Positions 38,072-47,584 are shown, numbered from the stretch's first letter. The stretch is 64,000 nt of DNA from Acrocarpospora corrugata (GCF_009687845.1 NZ_BLAD01000045.1:1-64000), one strand, 5' to 3'. Notes: generated by a model not told the origin, from the sequence alone. Numbers and translations are program-made.

Positions 38072-38740
38072 ATGACCACGAACGGCGACGACGAGGTCCC
38101 TACGATGGGTGACGTGACCAGCACAGCAGAACAGCTGAGCCGTCCGGCCGAGGACGTTCTCGCCAACTGGCCTTACCCTCCCGAGGGCGGGTGGACGGCC
38201 GATGACCTCGATCGGCTTCCCCTGGACGGGCCCAACGGTGAACCGGACTTCTTCAAACGCGTCGAACTCGTCGATGGAGCCCTCGTTTTCATGTCCCCCC
38301 AGAAACGATTCCACGCCCGGGTTCAGCACGGGCTTCATGTCCGGCTGAACGAGCAGGCCCCGCCTGAGCTGCTCGCGGTCAGCCAGATGGACATGCGACT
38401 GGATCGCGAGTGGCGGCCGTGCCCGGATCTGATGGTCATCGACGCCGAGGCGGACGACGACGATCGCACCTTCTACCCGCCCCAGACGGTTCACCTGGTC
38501 GTCGAGATCGTCTCGCCCGAATCCGAACACCGGGACCGGGCGGTCAAGCCGCCGAAGTACGCCAGGTGCGGGATCCCGAACTTCTGGCGGATCGAGAACA
38601 ACGAGAACACGCCGGTGGTCTACGTCTTCGAGCTGGATCCGGCGACCAGCGCGTACGGGCTGGCCGGGATTCAGCATGGGCGGCTGAAGGTCGACGTCCC
38701 CTTCTCGATCGATATCGATCTCGCTGACCTGCCGCGCTAG
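38072..38740 (+). CDS. Uma2 family (DUF820) PD-(D/E)XK-like protein
   Basis: 222 residues. The Uma2 core is RVELVDGALVFMSPQKRFHARVQHGLHVRL, then MDMRLDREWRPCPDLMVIDAE, VHLVVEIVSPESEHRDRAVKPPKYARCGIPNFWRIEN. This is the usual set with the catalytic Asp (PDLMV) and E-x-(S)...K (VEIVSPES ... K) arrangement of a restriction-endonuclease-like fold. Such genes are very abundant in Streptosporangiales, cyanobacteria and Deinococcus, often as scattered copies, with no proven role. The start at 38072 is not certain; the ATG at 38105 is an alternative. It is divergent from groES. Confidence 0.88.
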   Translation: MTTNGDDEVPTMGDVTSTAEQLSRPAEDVLANWPYPPEGGWTADDLDRLPLDGPNGEPDFFKRVELVDGALVFMSPQKRFHARVQHGLHVRLNEQAPPELLAVSQMDMRLDREWRPCPDLMVIDAEADDDDRTFYPPQTVHLVVEIVSPESEHRDRAVKPPKYARCGIPNFWRIENNENTPVVYVFELDPATSAYGLAGIQHGRLKVDVPFSIDIDLADLPR

Positions 38741-38762
38741 CGGGTGCCGATAGCGTCTGGGG

Positions 38763-40016
38763 GTGGATCTGGAGAGCTTCGGTCGGTTGTTCACGCCTGA
38801 GGGGCGTAAGGCGCTCGGGGCGGCCGTGGAGTTGGCGGGGGCCGATCCGGTGGTGGCGGCCAGTTCGTTGCGTAAGGGGTTCGACGCGGGGCTGGTGGGG
38901 GCGGCGCTGACGCAGGCGGGGTTGCGGCGGCGGGCGGTGGTGAAGTTCGGGGTGGACGCGGCGGCGATGTACTTCACGCCGCATGGGCTTGAGCAGGCGA
39001 CCCGGGTGGAGGTCGCGGAGCATCGGGCCGGGCGGTTGCGGGCCGGTGGTCTGGTGGTGGGGGATGCCTGTTGCGGGATCGGCGGGGATTTGATCGCGCT
39101 GGTTCGGGCGGGGTGCCAGGTCGATGCGGTCGATCTTGATCCTTTGACGGTGGCGGTGGCGCGGGCCAATGTGGAGGCGCTGGGATTGAGTGCGGCTGTT
39201 CGGGTCGCGGGCGCTGAATCGCTTGATCCGGGAGCTTATGACGTTTTGTTCGCGGATCCGGCGCGGCGGTCGTCGAGTCAGCGGACTTTTGATCCGAACG
39301 CTTATTCGCCGACGTGGCCGGTTCTGATGGAGATGGTTTCCCGGGCCAGGGCGGCTTGTTTGAAAGTGGCGCCTGGAATTCCGTACGAATTCATCCCGGC
39401 TGGGGCCGATGTGGAGTGGGTCTCTTTTCGCGGAGAGGTGAAGGAGGCGGTTCTCTGGATGGACTCGGCCGCTGTGGGGGGATTCGCAGCGGAATACCCG
39501 GCGAAGCGCTTCAGGGATTCACTAGAGCGGCACTCGGATTCGCCCGAGAACCCGGGTTCGGAGGAGCGGTTCGGACGGAGGGCGACGTTGTTGCCCAGCG
39601 GGGACGAATTGGTCGCTACAGGGACACAAGCCGTGGTCGGGGCGGTTGGCCGGTATCTGTATGAGCCGGATGGGGCGGCTGTGCGCGCGCATCTGGTCGG
39701 CGAGGTGGCCGAGCTGGTCGGGGGGCGGCTGATCGACCCGCAGATCGCCTACCTGACCGGTGACACGGCGGCCGCCAGCCCGTGGGTGGCGGGGTACGAG
39801 GTCCTGGACGTGATGCCATTCTCATTGAAGCGCCTGAGGGCCGCGTTGCGGGAGCGGCGGGTCGGGGTCGCGACAATCAAGAAGCGCGGGTCGGCGGTGG
39901 ACGTGGAGCGGCTGCGTAAGGATCTGCGGCTGTCGGGAGACAACTCGATCGTGGTGATTCTCACCAGAATCGGCGAACGGCCGACCGCCATCCTCGCCAC
40001 TGAAATGGCTCTATGA
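38763..40016 (+). CDS. class I SAM-dependent methyltransferase with THUMP-like C-terminal domain
   Basis: 417 residues. The Rossmann SAM site is VVGDACCGIGGDLIALVRAG followed by VDAVDLDPLTVAVARANVEALG, and the catalytic-loop-like DPARRSS lies in VLFADPARRSSSQRTFDPNAYSPTW. The C-terminal region (about 330-417, ending LKRLRAALRERRVGVATIKKRGSAVDVERLRKDLRL ... IVVILTRIGERPTAIL) matches the THUMP-like domain found in actinobacterial methyltransferases. The substrate is unknown, likely RNA or protein. The start is GTG at 38763, 22 bp after the Uma2 stop. Confidence 0.85.
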   Translation: MDLESFGRLFTPEGRKALGAAVELAGADPVVAASSLRKGFDAGLVGAALTQAGLRRRAVVKFGVDAAAMYFTPHGLEQATRVEVAEHRAGRLRAGGLVVGDACCGIGGDLIALVRAGCQVDAVDLDPLTVAVARANVEALGLSAAVRVAGAESLDPGAYDVLFADPARRSSSQRTFDPNAYSPTWPVLMEMVSRARAACLKVAPGIPYEFIPAGADVEWVSFRGEVKEAVLWMDSAAVGGFAAEYPAKRFRDSLERHSDSPENPGSEERFGRRATLLPSGDELVATGTQAVVGAVGRYLYEPDGAAVRAHLVGEVAELVGGRLIDPQIAYLTGDTAAASPWVAGYEVLDVMPFSLKRLRAALRERRVGVATIKKRGSAVDVERLRKDLRLSGDNSIVVILTRIGERPTAILATEMAL

Positions 40017-40202
40017 GCCGGTAAACCGCAGTCCATTCGGGCAATCCACCGGGAATTGCGATCTTTTTCAGTCCGGCCCGAAAGGCCGGCGACGAAGGGC
40101 TACAGTTCGGTGACAGCACGTGTTTGCGCGGTTACATCCCTCATCGAACCGGACCCATTTCCCACCGCTGCGATCGAACGTCGGCGAGTGAAGGAGCTTT
40201 CG

Positions 40203-41669
40203 GTGGACCACTCCAACCACACCCTCCTCCAGGCGGGCAGTCAGGCCGCCATCTCCGACCGGATGCGCGAGCTGCTGGCCCGCGCGGCCCAGGACCACGT
40301 CTACGAGCAGCGCACCCAGGGCGCGGTGCTCGACGAGATCCGGCAGCGGCTGGAAGGCATGGAATGGCTGCTCCGCGAGGTGCGCGAGCGGGAGCTCGGC
40401 GGACTCAGCGGCACCATGGAGGCGGTCAACGGCCGCCTCGACGACATCACCAACCGGCCGCCGTCCTGGGCCGAAGGACTGGCCCAGCACGTCGAACTGG
40501 TCCGCGACCACGTGGACGCGGTGAACGAGCGGGTCGGCGGCATCGGCGACCGGGTGGACTCGGTCGGCGAGCGGGTCAAACCGATCGCCGAACTGCCCAG
40601 TCTGTGGGCCGACGTCGGGACGGTCGGTGAGAGCGTCGACGAGGCGCTGACCCGGCTTCAGTCCATTCTGGACGGCACCCATTCCGTCACCGACCGTATG
40701 GTCGAGTTCACCAAGCGCCTCGGCCAGCTCCAGGCCAGCATGGAGGCCGCCGCCAACCGGTTCACCCGGCTGGACAAGGCGCTCTCCGAGCTGGCGCAGC
40801 GGACCGAGCGGCTGGAAGGCGGCGTGCTCGACCTGACCTCGGGTCTCGGGGGCGCGGTGGAAGCCGCCGCCGACCGGGTGACCACGGCGGTCGAGCAGGT
40901 CGCGGTGCGGATCGGCGAGGTCGAGAGCCGCCAGGCGGTCGCCGCGGGCAGGCTGGACCGGCTCGACACCGGCCTGGCCACCGTGAGCACCGGCCTGACC
41001 GCCGTGACCGCCGGGCTGGCCACGGTCAGCGACGGACAGGCCGAAACCGGCGCGCAGTTCCACGCCCTGGAAGCCCAGGTCGCCGGGGTCACCGCGCGCC
41101 TGGACCGGATCGACGGGCGGATCGAGACCGCCGACGAGTGCCTGGCCGACATCGACACCCGGATGACCGGCGTCGAGACCCGGCTCGGCGGCGTGGACGC
41201 GCGCCTGGTGACCGTGGACAGCCACCTCGGCCGTCACGACGAGCGTTTCACCACGCTCGACGAGCGCGTGAACACCCTGGACGAGGGCCTGCGCGGCCGT
41301 CTGACCGCCCTGGACGAGCAGGTCGCCGAGCGCCTCGACGGCGTCGACGACCGGGTCGAGGCGGTCAGCCAGCGGATCGGCCAGCTCCCCGCGACGCTGG
41401 AGATCAGCGAACTGCACAAGAACCTGGGCGATCTGGGCGCCGAGCACGCGTCCCGCTTCGACACGGTGGAACTCCGCCTGACCGAGGCCGCCGAGGCGCT
41501 CACCCCGCTCATCACCGCCCGTCCGGACCGGGAGCAACTCGCCGAAACCCTCGCCCGTACGGTGGAACCCGCGCACACCGACATGACCCGCCGCCTGGGC
41601 GCCCTGGAGGAGACCATGCTGGCTCTCGCCGAGGCGCTACTCCGCCCGACCCGCAACAACAAGGACTGA
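40203..41669 (+). CDS. long coiled-coil protein
   Basis: 488 residues from the GTG at 40203, which has AAGGAG six bases upstream. Almost the whole protein is heptad-like, with recurring units such as RLDRLDTGL, VSTGLTAVTAGLATV, RLDRIDGRIETAD, RLGGVDARLVTVD, RVNTLDEGLRGRL and RLDGVDDRVEAVS. This pattern predicts a continuous rod of perhaps 400 residues. No signal peptide, membrane helix or enzymatic domain is visible. Similar rods in actinobacteria include cytoskeletal and polarity proteins (FilP/Scy type), but I cannot assign this one to them. A GC-rich hairpin terminator follows at once. Confidence 0.75.
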   Translation: MDHSNHTLLQAGSQAAISDRMRELLARAAQDHVYEQRTQGAVLDEIRQRLEGMEWLLREVRERELGGLSGTMEAVNGRLDDITNRPPSWAEGLAQHVELVRDHVDAVNERVGGIGDRVDSVGERVKPIAELPSLWADVGTVGESVDEALTRLQSILDGTHSVTDRMVEFTKRLGQLQASMEAAANRFTRLDKALSELAQRTERLEGGVLDLTSGLGGAVEAAADRVTTAVEQVAVRIGEVESRQAVAAGRLDRLDTGLATVSTGLTAVTAGLATVSDGQAETGAQFHALEAQVAGVTARLDRIDGRIETADECLADIDTRMTGVETRLGGVDARLVTVDSHLGRHDERFTTLDERVNTLDEGLRGRLTALDEQVAERLDGVDDRVEAVSQRIGQLPATLEISELHKNLGDLGAEHASRFDTVELRLTEAAEALTPLITARPDREQLAETLARTVEPAHTDMTRRLGALEETMLALAEALLRPTRNNKD

Positions 41670-41673
41670 GCCG

Positions 41674-41696
41674 GAGGGCCCCGCGCCGGGGCCCTC
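41674..41696 (+). terminator. hairpin terminator after coiled-coil gene
   Basis: GAGGGCCCC (41674-41682), loop GCGCC, GGGGCCCTC (41688-41696): a perfect 9-bp stem five bases after the stop, without a U-tract, as is common for actinobacterial terminators. A small dyad TGACA-AA-TGTCA (41697-41708) follows at once, in the leader of the ABC genes. Confidence 0.75.
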
Positions 41697-41768
41697 TGAC
41701 AAATGTCACCGTCAACCCCGGAAGATCCGCACTAACGGCTGCCGCAGCGGATTCCTAGCGTTGACGGC

Positions 41769-42653
41769 ATGAACGCCATCGCATTCGACCAGGTCAGCCG
41801 GAGCTACGGGGACGCACTCGCCGTGGACCGGCTCGACCTGGAGATCCCCCGGGCGCGGACGGTCGCCCTGCTCGGCCCCAACGGCGCCGGCAAATCCACC
41901 TCCATATCACTGCTTCTCGGGCTGATCCGGCCGACATCGGGGACGGTACGGGTGTTCGGCCGTACCCCCGAGGAGGCGGTGAGCGGCGGGGAGGTCGGCG
42001 CGATGCTGCAGGACGGCACGCTGATCCCCGAACTGACGGTCGCCGAGACGGTGGACTTCATCCGGCGGCTCTACCCCCGCCCGCTCGGGCTGGCCGAGAT
42101 CCTCCGCATCGCCGATCTCACCGAAGTCGCCAAGCGGCGGGCCGACCGGCTGTCCGGCGGCCAGATCCAGCGGGTGCGGTTCGCGCTCGCCATCGCCGGA
42201 GCACCCCGCCTGCTCGTCCTGGACGAGCCGACGGCCGCGATGGACGTGGAGTCGCGGCGCCGGCTCTGGGCGAGCATGCGGGCGTACGCCGCTGACGGGC
42301 ATACCGTGCTCTTCACCACGCACTACCTGGAGGAGGCCGACGAGAACGCCGACCGGGTGATCGTGATCGCCCGGGGGAAAGTCGTCGCCGACGGGACGGC
42401 CGCCGAGATCAAGGCCGGGGCCGGCGGGCAGACGGCGAGTTTCGCGATCGGCGGCCAGCCGTCGGGGGCGCTGGCGACGCTCCCCCACGTCAGCGGCGTC
42501 GAGCTGCGCTCCGGGCGGGCCACCCTGCGCACCGCGGACCTGGACGCCACCATCGCCGCGCTCTACCGCGGCACCACCCTCGACGTGCGCGACCTGCGGA
42601 TCGGCGGAGCCGACCTCGAAGAGGCGTTCCTCGCCCTCACCAGGGAGGCCTGA
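41769..42653 (+). CDS. ABC transporter ATP-binding protein (DrrA/CcmA-like)
   Basis: 294 residues. Walker A GPNGAGKST, Q-loop GAMLQDG, signature LSGGQIQRVRFALAI, Walker B LLVLDEPTAAMDVE, and the H-loop in FTTHYLEEAD. The C-terminal extension (about 215-294) is typical of the drug-exporter ATPases. It energises the ABC-2 permease encoded next, whose start overlaps the stop by one base. The associated histidine kinase and response regulator genes suggest an antibiotic or lipid-stress responsive export system of the DesKR/NatAB-like layout. The permease and kinase appear damaged, so the ATPase may have lost its partner. Confidence 0.92.
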   Translation: MNAIAFDQVSRSYGDALAVDRLDLEIPRARTVALLGPNGAGKSTSISLLLGLIRPTSGTVRVFGRTPEEAVSGGEVGAMLQDGTLIPELTVAETVDFIRRLYPRPLGLAEILRIADLTEVAKRRADRLSGGQIQRVRFALAIAGAPRLLVLDEPTAAMDVESRRRLWASMRAYAADGHTVLFTTHYLEEADENADRVIVIARGKVVADGTAAEIKAGAGGQTASFAIGGQPSGALATLPHVSGVELRSGRATLRTADLDATIAALYRGTTLDVRDLRIGGADLEEAFLALTREA

Positions 42654-43588
42654 TGCCGTCCTACCTCAGAGTCGAAGCGCTGCGGATGTTCCGCAACAAG
42701 CGGTATGTCGTCTTCGTCGTCGCCTTTCCTGTCTGCTGCTATCTGCTCTACTCGGGCCTCGGGAGTGACCAGGAAAGCGTGGTTCTCATGGTCTCCATGG
42801 CCGCGTACGGTTCCCTCGCCGCGGCCATGATGTCGAGCGCGGTGCCGTGGGCCCAGGAACGGACCGGCGGCGGGTTGCGGCAGTTGCAGGTCACGCCGCT
42901 GTCCCGGTGGACGATCATCGTCACCAAGCTGGCCGCCTCGTTGCTGCTGGTGCTGCCCTCGCTGGTGCTGGTGTGCCTGGCGGCCGTACTGGTCCGGCAG
43001 GTGAGGCTGTCGGCCGGGCCGTGGATGACGCTGATTCCGGCGATGTGGCTGGGCACGATCCCGTTCGCGGCGCTGGGGCTGACCATCGGCTCGCTGCTGC
43101 CCGCCGAGTCGGCCCAGCCCGCCGCGATCGCGAGCATGTTCGGGCTGGCCGTGGTGGGCGGCCTGTTGTTCCCGGTCAAGCTGATGCCGGAGACCATGCG
43201 GGCGATCATGCGGGCGCTGCCGTCGTACGAGTACGCGAGCATCGGCTGGCGGATCGCCGGCGGGCAGCTGCCGGAAGGCTCGATGATCGCCGGGCTGGCC
43301 GGGTGGGGTGTGGTGCTGGGCTCTCGTCTACCCGCTGCTGTTCGGCGGCGGGTGGCTGTCACTGCCGATCTACGTCACGGTCGTGTACGCGATGGCCCTG
43401 TCGATGCGTCCCGCCGTGCTGAGCATCGCCGGCATGGCCGTGTGCGTGCTGATCGAAGGGCTGCTGATCGGCACCGACGGCGGAACGCTCGTCATCCTGC
43501 TGCTCCAGATGGCCACCCTCGGCGTCCTGTTCATGAGCGTGCGCAACACCCGGCTGCTGGTGGTCCAGCTCCGTCAGGCTCAGCGTGA
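42653..43588 (+). CDS. ABC-2 type permease, C-terminus replaced by out-of-frame kinase sequence
   Basis: Residues 1 to about 222 are a normal ABC-2 permease: an N-terminal cytosolic helix [18 protein letters not shown], about five membrane helices, [28 protein letters not shown], and [15 protein letters not shown] near the end. After [10 protein letters not shown] (about nt 43318) the frame runs into the coding region of the histidine kinase in the wrong frame, giving a 90-residue Arg/Ala-rich tail ([13 protein letters not shown]...). The last permease helix and its normal stop are missing. The simplest reading is an internal deletion that joined the permease to the kinase gene. Function is doubtful. 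Confidence 0.7.
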   Translation: MPSYLRVEALRMFRNKRYVVFVVAFPVCCYLLYSGLGSDQESVVLMVSMAAYGSLAAAMMSSAVPWAQERTGGGLRQLQVTPLSRWTIIVTKLAASLLLVLPSLVLVCLAAVLVRQVRLSAGPWMTLIPAMWLGTIPFAALGLTIGSLLPAESAQPAAIASMFGLAVVGGLLFPVKLMPETMRAIMRALPSYEYASIGWRIAGGQLPEGSMIAGLAGWGVVLGSRLPAAVRRRVAVTADLRHGRVRDGPVDASRRAEHRRHGRVRADRRAADRHRRRNARHPAAPDGHPRRPVHERAQHPAAGGPAPSGSA

Positions 43589-44206
43589 GGTCGCCCGGCT
43601 GGCGGCGGCCGAAGAACGCCTGCGCATCTCCCGCGACCTGCACTACCTGCTCGGCCAGAGCCTCTCGCTGATCGTCCTCAAGAGCGAGCTGGCCGGTCGG
43701 CTCGCCGAGTCGGGCCAGGAACCGGTGCGGCGGGAGCTGCCGACATCGAGTCGGTGGCCCGGCAGGCACTCGTCGAAGTCCGCGAAGCCGTGACCGCCTA
43801 CCGGCGGCGCGGCCTCAGCGACGAGATCGACGGCGCCCGCTCGGCCCTCGAAGCGGCCGGAGTGACCGTGACCGTCCACAGATCCTGCCCTCCGCTGGTG
43901 GACGACCTCGACGGCCTGTTCGGCTGGGCGGTCCGCGAGGGCGCCACCAACGTGGTCCGGCACGCGCGCGCGGCGCACTGCTCGATCGAGGTGACCCACG
44001 ACGGCTCGGCGGCGACCCTGGAGATCACCGACGACGGCCACGGCGGAACGGGCCCACCGGGGAGCGGCTTGCGCGGCTTGTCCGAACGCGTCGACGCGGC
44101 CGGGGGAACGTTGCGAGCCGACGCAGGCCCGCGGGGGTTTCGGTTGCGGATCGAGGTTCCCGTCCGAGTCGTCGAGCCAGTCGAGACGGGGTCGAGCGCC
44201 ACATGA
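43308..44206 (+). pseudogene. truncated and frameshifted sensor histidine kinase (HisKA_3/DesK type)
   Basis: The kinase begins inside a membrane segment ([28 protein letters not shown]). The first membrane helices of a normal DesK-like sensor, about 100 residues, are absent. The H-box reads [15 protein letters not shown], with Tyr where RDLHDLLG is usual. The frame breaks at about 43740: RREL continues as [26 protein letters not shown] only if one base is added (CTGCC to CTGGCC). The ATPase domain in the second frame ([47 protein letters not shown]) is intact. Three lesions together make a pseudogene more likely than a single read error. Its stop overlaps the response regulator start as ATGA. 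Confidence 0.75.
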
Positions 44207-44808
44207 TCCGGGTGGTGCTGGCGGAGGATCAGGCGATGGTGCGGGGTGCGCTGGCTTCGCTGCTCGGCCTCGAACCGGACATCGACGTGGTGGGTGAGGC
44301 CGCCTCCGGGGAGGAACTGCTGACCCTCGCGGAGCAGGTCGTGCCGGACATCGCGCTGCTGGACATCGAGATGCCGGGAATGGATGGAATCACGGCCGCC
44401 GGAAAGCTGCGGGGGCGCGTTCCCGGCTGCCGGGTGATGATCCTCACGACCTTCGGCCGCCCAGGCTACCTACGCCGGGCGATGGAAGCCGGCGCGTCGG
44501 CCTTCCTGGTCAAGGACAGCCCGGCCCGCGAACTGGCGGCGGCCATCCGCCGCGTCCGCGCGGGCGAACGCGTCATCGACCCCGCCCTGGCCGCCGCCGC
44601 CCTGAGCGCCGGCCCGAACCCACTCTCCCCGAGAGAACGCGACGTCCTGGCCGCTTCGGTCAACGGATCGACCATCGCCGACATCGCGACCCGCCTACAC
44701 CTGTCGGCAGGCACGGTGCGCAACTACCTGTCCGCGGCGATCCAGAAAACCGGCGCACGCAACCGCACCGAAGCCCTACAAAGAGCCGCAGACCAAGGCT
44801 GGCTTTAG
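44203..44808 (+). CDS. NarL/DesR-type response regulator
   Basis: 201 residues. Receiver domain with acidic pocket AEDQ, phosphoacceptor Asp54 ([12 protein letters not shown]) and Lys104 (FLVKDS). A LuxR-type helix-turn-helix follows: [55 protein letters not shown]. It is intact although its cognate kinase gene just upstream is broken, so it may be inactive, be phosphorylated by another kinase, or act unphosphorylated. Its stop overlaps the convergent tsaD stop by 3 bases. Confidence 0.92.
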   Translation: MIRVVLAEDQAMVRGALASLLGLEPDIDVVGEAASGEELLTLAEQVVPDIALLDIEMPGMDGITAAGKLRGRVPGCRVMILTTFGRPGYLRRAMEAGASAFLVKDSPARELAAAIRRVRAGERVIDPALAAAALSAGPNPLSPRERDVLAASVNGSTIADIATRLHLSAGTVRNYLSAAIQKTGARNRTEALQRAADQGWL

Positions 44809-45827
44809 ACGTGAATAGTGGTGATCGGCAGTGACGAATCCGCCGGAATCGTCAGCTGAGACGGCGCCACTCCGGCCTCCAGGAGGTTGGCCCCCAGGGC
44901 CGCCACCATGGCGCCGTTGTCCGTGCACAGCCCCGGGCGGGGCACCCGCAGGCGCACCCCCGCCGCGTCGCAGCGTTCCTGGGCCAGGGCGCGGAGGCGG
45001 GAGTTGGCGGCGACGCCGCCGCCGATCAGCAGGTCGTGCACGTCGTGTTTCGCGCAGGCGGCGAGGGCCTTGCGGGTGAGGACGTCGACGACGGCCTCCT
45101 GGAAGGAGGCGGCGACGTCGGGCAGGGAGAGCGACCCGCCGTTCTTCTCGACGTAGCGGGCGACGGCGGTCTTGAGGCCGGAGAAGGAGAAGTCCAGCGT
45201 GCCGTCGTCGGCTTTGCCGCGCGGGAAGGCGATGGCGGTGCCGGAGCCGTCGCGGGCGGCCCGGTCGATGTGCGGGCCGCCGGGGAAGGGCAGGCCGAGC
45301 ACGCGGGCGACCTTGTCGAAGGCTTCGCCGGCGGCGTCGTCGACGGTGGAGCCGAGCGAGATGACCTCTTTGGCGACGTCGGGGACGAGCAGCAGCGAGG
45401 AGTGGCCGCCCGACACCAGCATGGCCAGGCACGGCTTGGGGAGCGGCCCGTGTTCGAGCTGGTCGACGGCGACGTGGGCGGCGAGGTGGTTGACGCCGTA
45501 GAGCGGGACGCCGAGCCCCAGCGCGTACGCCTTCGCCGCCGCCACCCCGACCAGGAGCGCGCCCGCGAGCCCGGGACCGGCGGTGACCGCGATGGCGTCG
45601 ATGTCGGTGACCCGCAGCCCGGCTTTGGCCAGGGCGCTCTCCACGGTGGGGATCATCGCGTCCAGGTGGGCGCGGGACGCCACTTCGGGGACGACCCCGC
45701 CGAACCGGGCGTGCTCCTCCATGCTGGAGGCGATCGTGTCGGCGAGCAGCGTGTGCCCGCGCACGATGCCGATGCCCGTCTCGTCGCAGGATGTCTCGAT
45801 CCCCAGGACGATCGGCTGGTCAGCCAT
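44805..45827 (-). CDS. tsaD: tRNA N6-threonylcarbamoyladenosine synthase subunit TsaD
   Basis: 340 residues with the Kae1/TsaD signature: [15 protein letters not shown], metal-binding HLAAHVAV, the ASKH-fold [25 protein letters not shown]-like [31 protein letters not shown], and [12 protein letters not shown]. With TsaB and TsaE it transfers threonylcarbamoyl to A37 of ANN-decoding tRNAs. The start overlaps the end of rimI by 8 nt. TsaD, RimI and TsaB are encoded as one overlapping minus-strand set, with tsaE separated by two extra genes. Confidence 0.97.
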   Translation of the reverse strand: MADQPIVLGIETSCDETGIGIVRGHTLLADTIASSMEEHARFGGVVPEVASRAHLDAMIPTVESALAKAGLRVTDIDAIAVTAGPGLAGALLVGVAAAKAYALGLGVPLYGVNHLAAHVAVDQLEHGPLPKPCLAMLVSGGHSSLLLVPDVAKEVISLGSTVDDAAGEAFDKVARVLGLPFPGGPHIDRAARDGSGTAIAFPRGKADDGTLDFSFSGLKTAVARYVEKNGGSLSLPDVAASFQEAVVDVLTRKALAACAKHDVHDLLIGGGVAANSRLRALAQERCDAAGVRLRVPRPGLCTDNGAMVAALGANLLEAGVAPSQLTIPADSSLPITTIHV

Positions 45828-46287
45828 CGAGTTCCCTCATCATCGTGATCGCGTCGGTGCCGTCGTCGTAGTAGCCGCGGCGCACCCCGTACGGCTCGAA
45901 GCCGAAGTTCGCGTACATGGTCTGGGCGGGCGGGTTGTCGGCCCGCACCTCAAGGAAGATCTTGGTAGCGCCGCGCCGGGCGGCTTCGGCGAGGAGCGCG
46001 GTCAGCAGTTGGGAGCCGATGCCGGAGCGGCGGTGTTCCGCGTAGACGGCGATGGTCTGGACGTCGGCCTGGTCGGCGGCGATGGCGAGGCCGGCGTAGC
46101 CGACGATCCGGCTGTCGACTTCGGCGACCAGGTAGTGCCGGGTGCGCGGCTGGTCGGCGAGTTCGCCGCGGAGCATGCCCTCGGTCCAGGCGTCGGCGGG
46201 AAAGGTGGCCCGTTCGATGTCGAGCACGGCGGCGAGGTCGAAGCCGGTCATCTGGCGGAGGGCCGCCACGGGGGCCTGGCCGATCAC
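45820..46287 (-). CDS. rimI: ribosomal protein S18-alanine N-acetyltransferase RimI
   Basis: 155 residues, GNAT fold. Acetyl-CoA loop [21 protein letters not shown], strand/bulge [10 protein letters not shown], and C-terminal [17 protein letters not shown] are typical of RimI. It acetylates the N-terminus of ribosomal protein S18 or related substrates. The start overlaps tsaB's stop (ATGA), and its end overlaps tsaD, giving tight translational coupling across the three genes. Confidence 0.93.
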   Translation of the reverse strand: MIGQAPVAALRQMTGFDLAAVLDIERATFPADAWTEGMLRGELADQPRTRHYLVAEVDSRIVGYAGLAIAADQADVQTIAVYAEHRRSGIGSQLLTALLAEAARRGATKIFLEVRADNPPAQTMYANFGFEPYGVRRGYYDDGTDAITMMRELDG

Positions 46288-46994
46288 GCGGTCACCTTCT
46301 TGGGCGCCCCCGGGATCTGGGCGTCGGGACGGCGCAGGTAGATGGGCGCGGGCGGGCCGAGGACGGCGCGGCCCTGGGCGGCTTCCTCGGAGTCGATCCG
46401 GCCTTCGGGCAGTCCGGCCGCCGCGGCGGCCTGTTCGGGGGTGAGACCAGCCAGCTGTTCGGCGGCGAGCCCCGCCAGGGCGCCGGCCGAGGGGTGTTCC
46501 GGCCCGGTCACCGCGCCGATGATCTCCTCATAAAGCCGGATTCCGACGATCGGCAGCCCGCCGGGAACGTCATGCGGCCGGGCCACGCGCGGCCCGTCGA
46601 GCCGCGTCCTGGCGTCGCCGTACCGCGCCCAGAAGAGTTCTTTGCGGCGCGCGTCCGTGACCACGACGAAGGGCTCGGACGATCCGGTCGCGTACGCCAG
46701 CGCGTCCAGCGTGCAGACGCCGTAGGCGGGAATGCCCAGGGTCGAGCCGAGCGCCCGCGCCGTCATCAGACCGACCCGCAGCCCCGTGTACGGCCCCGGC
46801 CCGGCACCCGCGACCACCGCGGTGACCTCGCGCAGCGAAGCACCCGCCTCGGTGAGCACACTCTCGATCGCCGGGGCGAGCAGTTCGCCGTGGCGGCGGG
46901 CGTCGACCGTCGTGGACTCGGCCAGGACGCGCGTTCCATCATGCAACGCGGCCGTCACGGCGGGCGTCGCGGTATCGAAGGCCAGGACCAGCAC
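46284..46994 (-). CDS. tsaB: tRNA threonylcarbamoyladenosine biosynthesis protein TsaB
   Basis: 236 residues from the GTG at 46994 (MLVLAFDTATPAVTAAL), which matches the usual TsaB start; a TTG three codons upstream at 47003 is also possible. Other motifs: AVVAGAGPGPYTGLRVGLMTARALG and VVTDARRKELFWARY. A TsaD-like ASKH fold without catalytic metal site, it acts as the dimer partner and scaffold for TsaD. The sortase gene ends 36 bp upstream. Confidence 0.93.
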   Translation of the reverse strand: MLVLAFDTATPAVTAALHDGTRVLAESTTVDARRHGELLAPAIESVLTEAGASLREVTAVVAGAGPGPYTGLRVGLMTARALGSTLGIPAYGVCTLDALAYATGSSEPFVVVTDARRKELFWARYGDARTRLDGPRVARPHDVPGGLPIVGIRLYEEIIGAVTGPEHPSAGALAGLAAEQLAGLTPEQAAAAAGLPEGRIDSEEAAQGRAVLGPPAPIYLRRPDAQIPGAPKKVTA

Positions 46995-47030
46995 GAACAA
47001 CAAGGGTAGCCGTTCCGGCGAGCCGACCCG

Positions 47031-47582
47031 TCAGAGTCGGGCGGTCACGCGGGAGGCGTACACGATGATGTTGTCCCGATATTCGTGGTTCTTCCAGTCG
47101 AAATCGCCGCCGCAGGTGACCAGGCGCAGGCCGTCGCCGGTGTAGACGCTTCTGGCGGGGAACTCGTCCTTGGGGATCTGTGCCACCGAGTCGACCTGGT
47201 AGGACGCGGTTTTCCCGTCGCTGCGCAGGACTTTGACGGTGGCGCCCTTGCGGAGTTCGCGGAGGCGGTAGAAGACGGCGGGGGCGGATTTCGTGTCCAC
47301 ATGGCCGATGATCACGGATGCGCCGTCGTCGCCGGGGACGGCGCTGCCGGTGTACCAGCCGGCCACCTTCGGCTTCTCGTAGGGCGGGAGTTCGACGTCG
47401 CCCGCGCCGGTCAGGCCGAGCTTCATCAGCGGGGCCTTGATGGCGAGGGCGGGGATGTCGATGCGTTCGGGCACGGCGGCGGAGCGGGTCGCGATCTGCT
47501 CGGTCCGCGGTTTGCTGATCGCGACCAGCACTAATCCGGTGATCACTCCCGCGATGATCAACGAGCGGGTGGAACTGGCCAA
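47031..47582 (-). CDS. class F sortase
   Basis: 183 residues. An N-terminal signal anchor (about 7-24, SLIIAGVITGLVLVAISK) is followed by a sortase beta-barrel: catalytic His in SVIIGHVDTKSAPAVFYRL, Cys in LRLVTCGGDFDW, and Arg in HEYRDNIIVYA. The length and the HVDT and TCGG contexts fit class F enzymes of actinobacteria, which cleave LPXT-type sorting signals and attach the protein to the wall. The gene starts 2 bp after the stop of a lipoprotein gene whose C-terminus carries LPVTP plus helix plus basic tail, a likely substrate. Neither gene belongs to the tsa pathway that surrounds them. Confidence 0.9.
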   Translation of the reverse strand: MASSTRSLIIAGVITGLVLVAISKPRTEQIATRSAAVPERIDIPALAIKAPLMKLGLTGAGDVELPPYEKPKVAGWYTGSAVPGDDGASVIIGHVDTKSAPAVFYRLRELRKGATVKVLRSDGKTASYQVDSVAQIPKDEFPARSVYTGDGLRLVTCGGDFDWKNHEYRDNIIVYASRVTARL

Positions 47583-47584
47583 TC

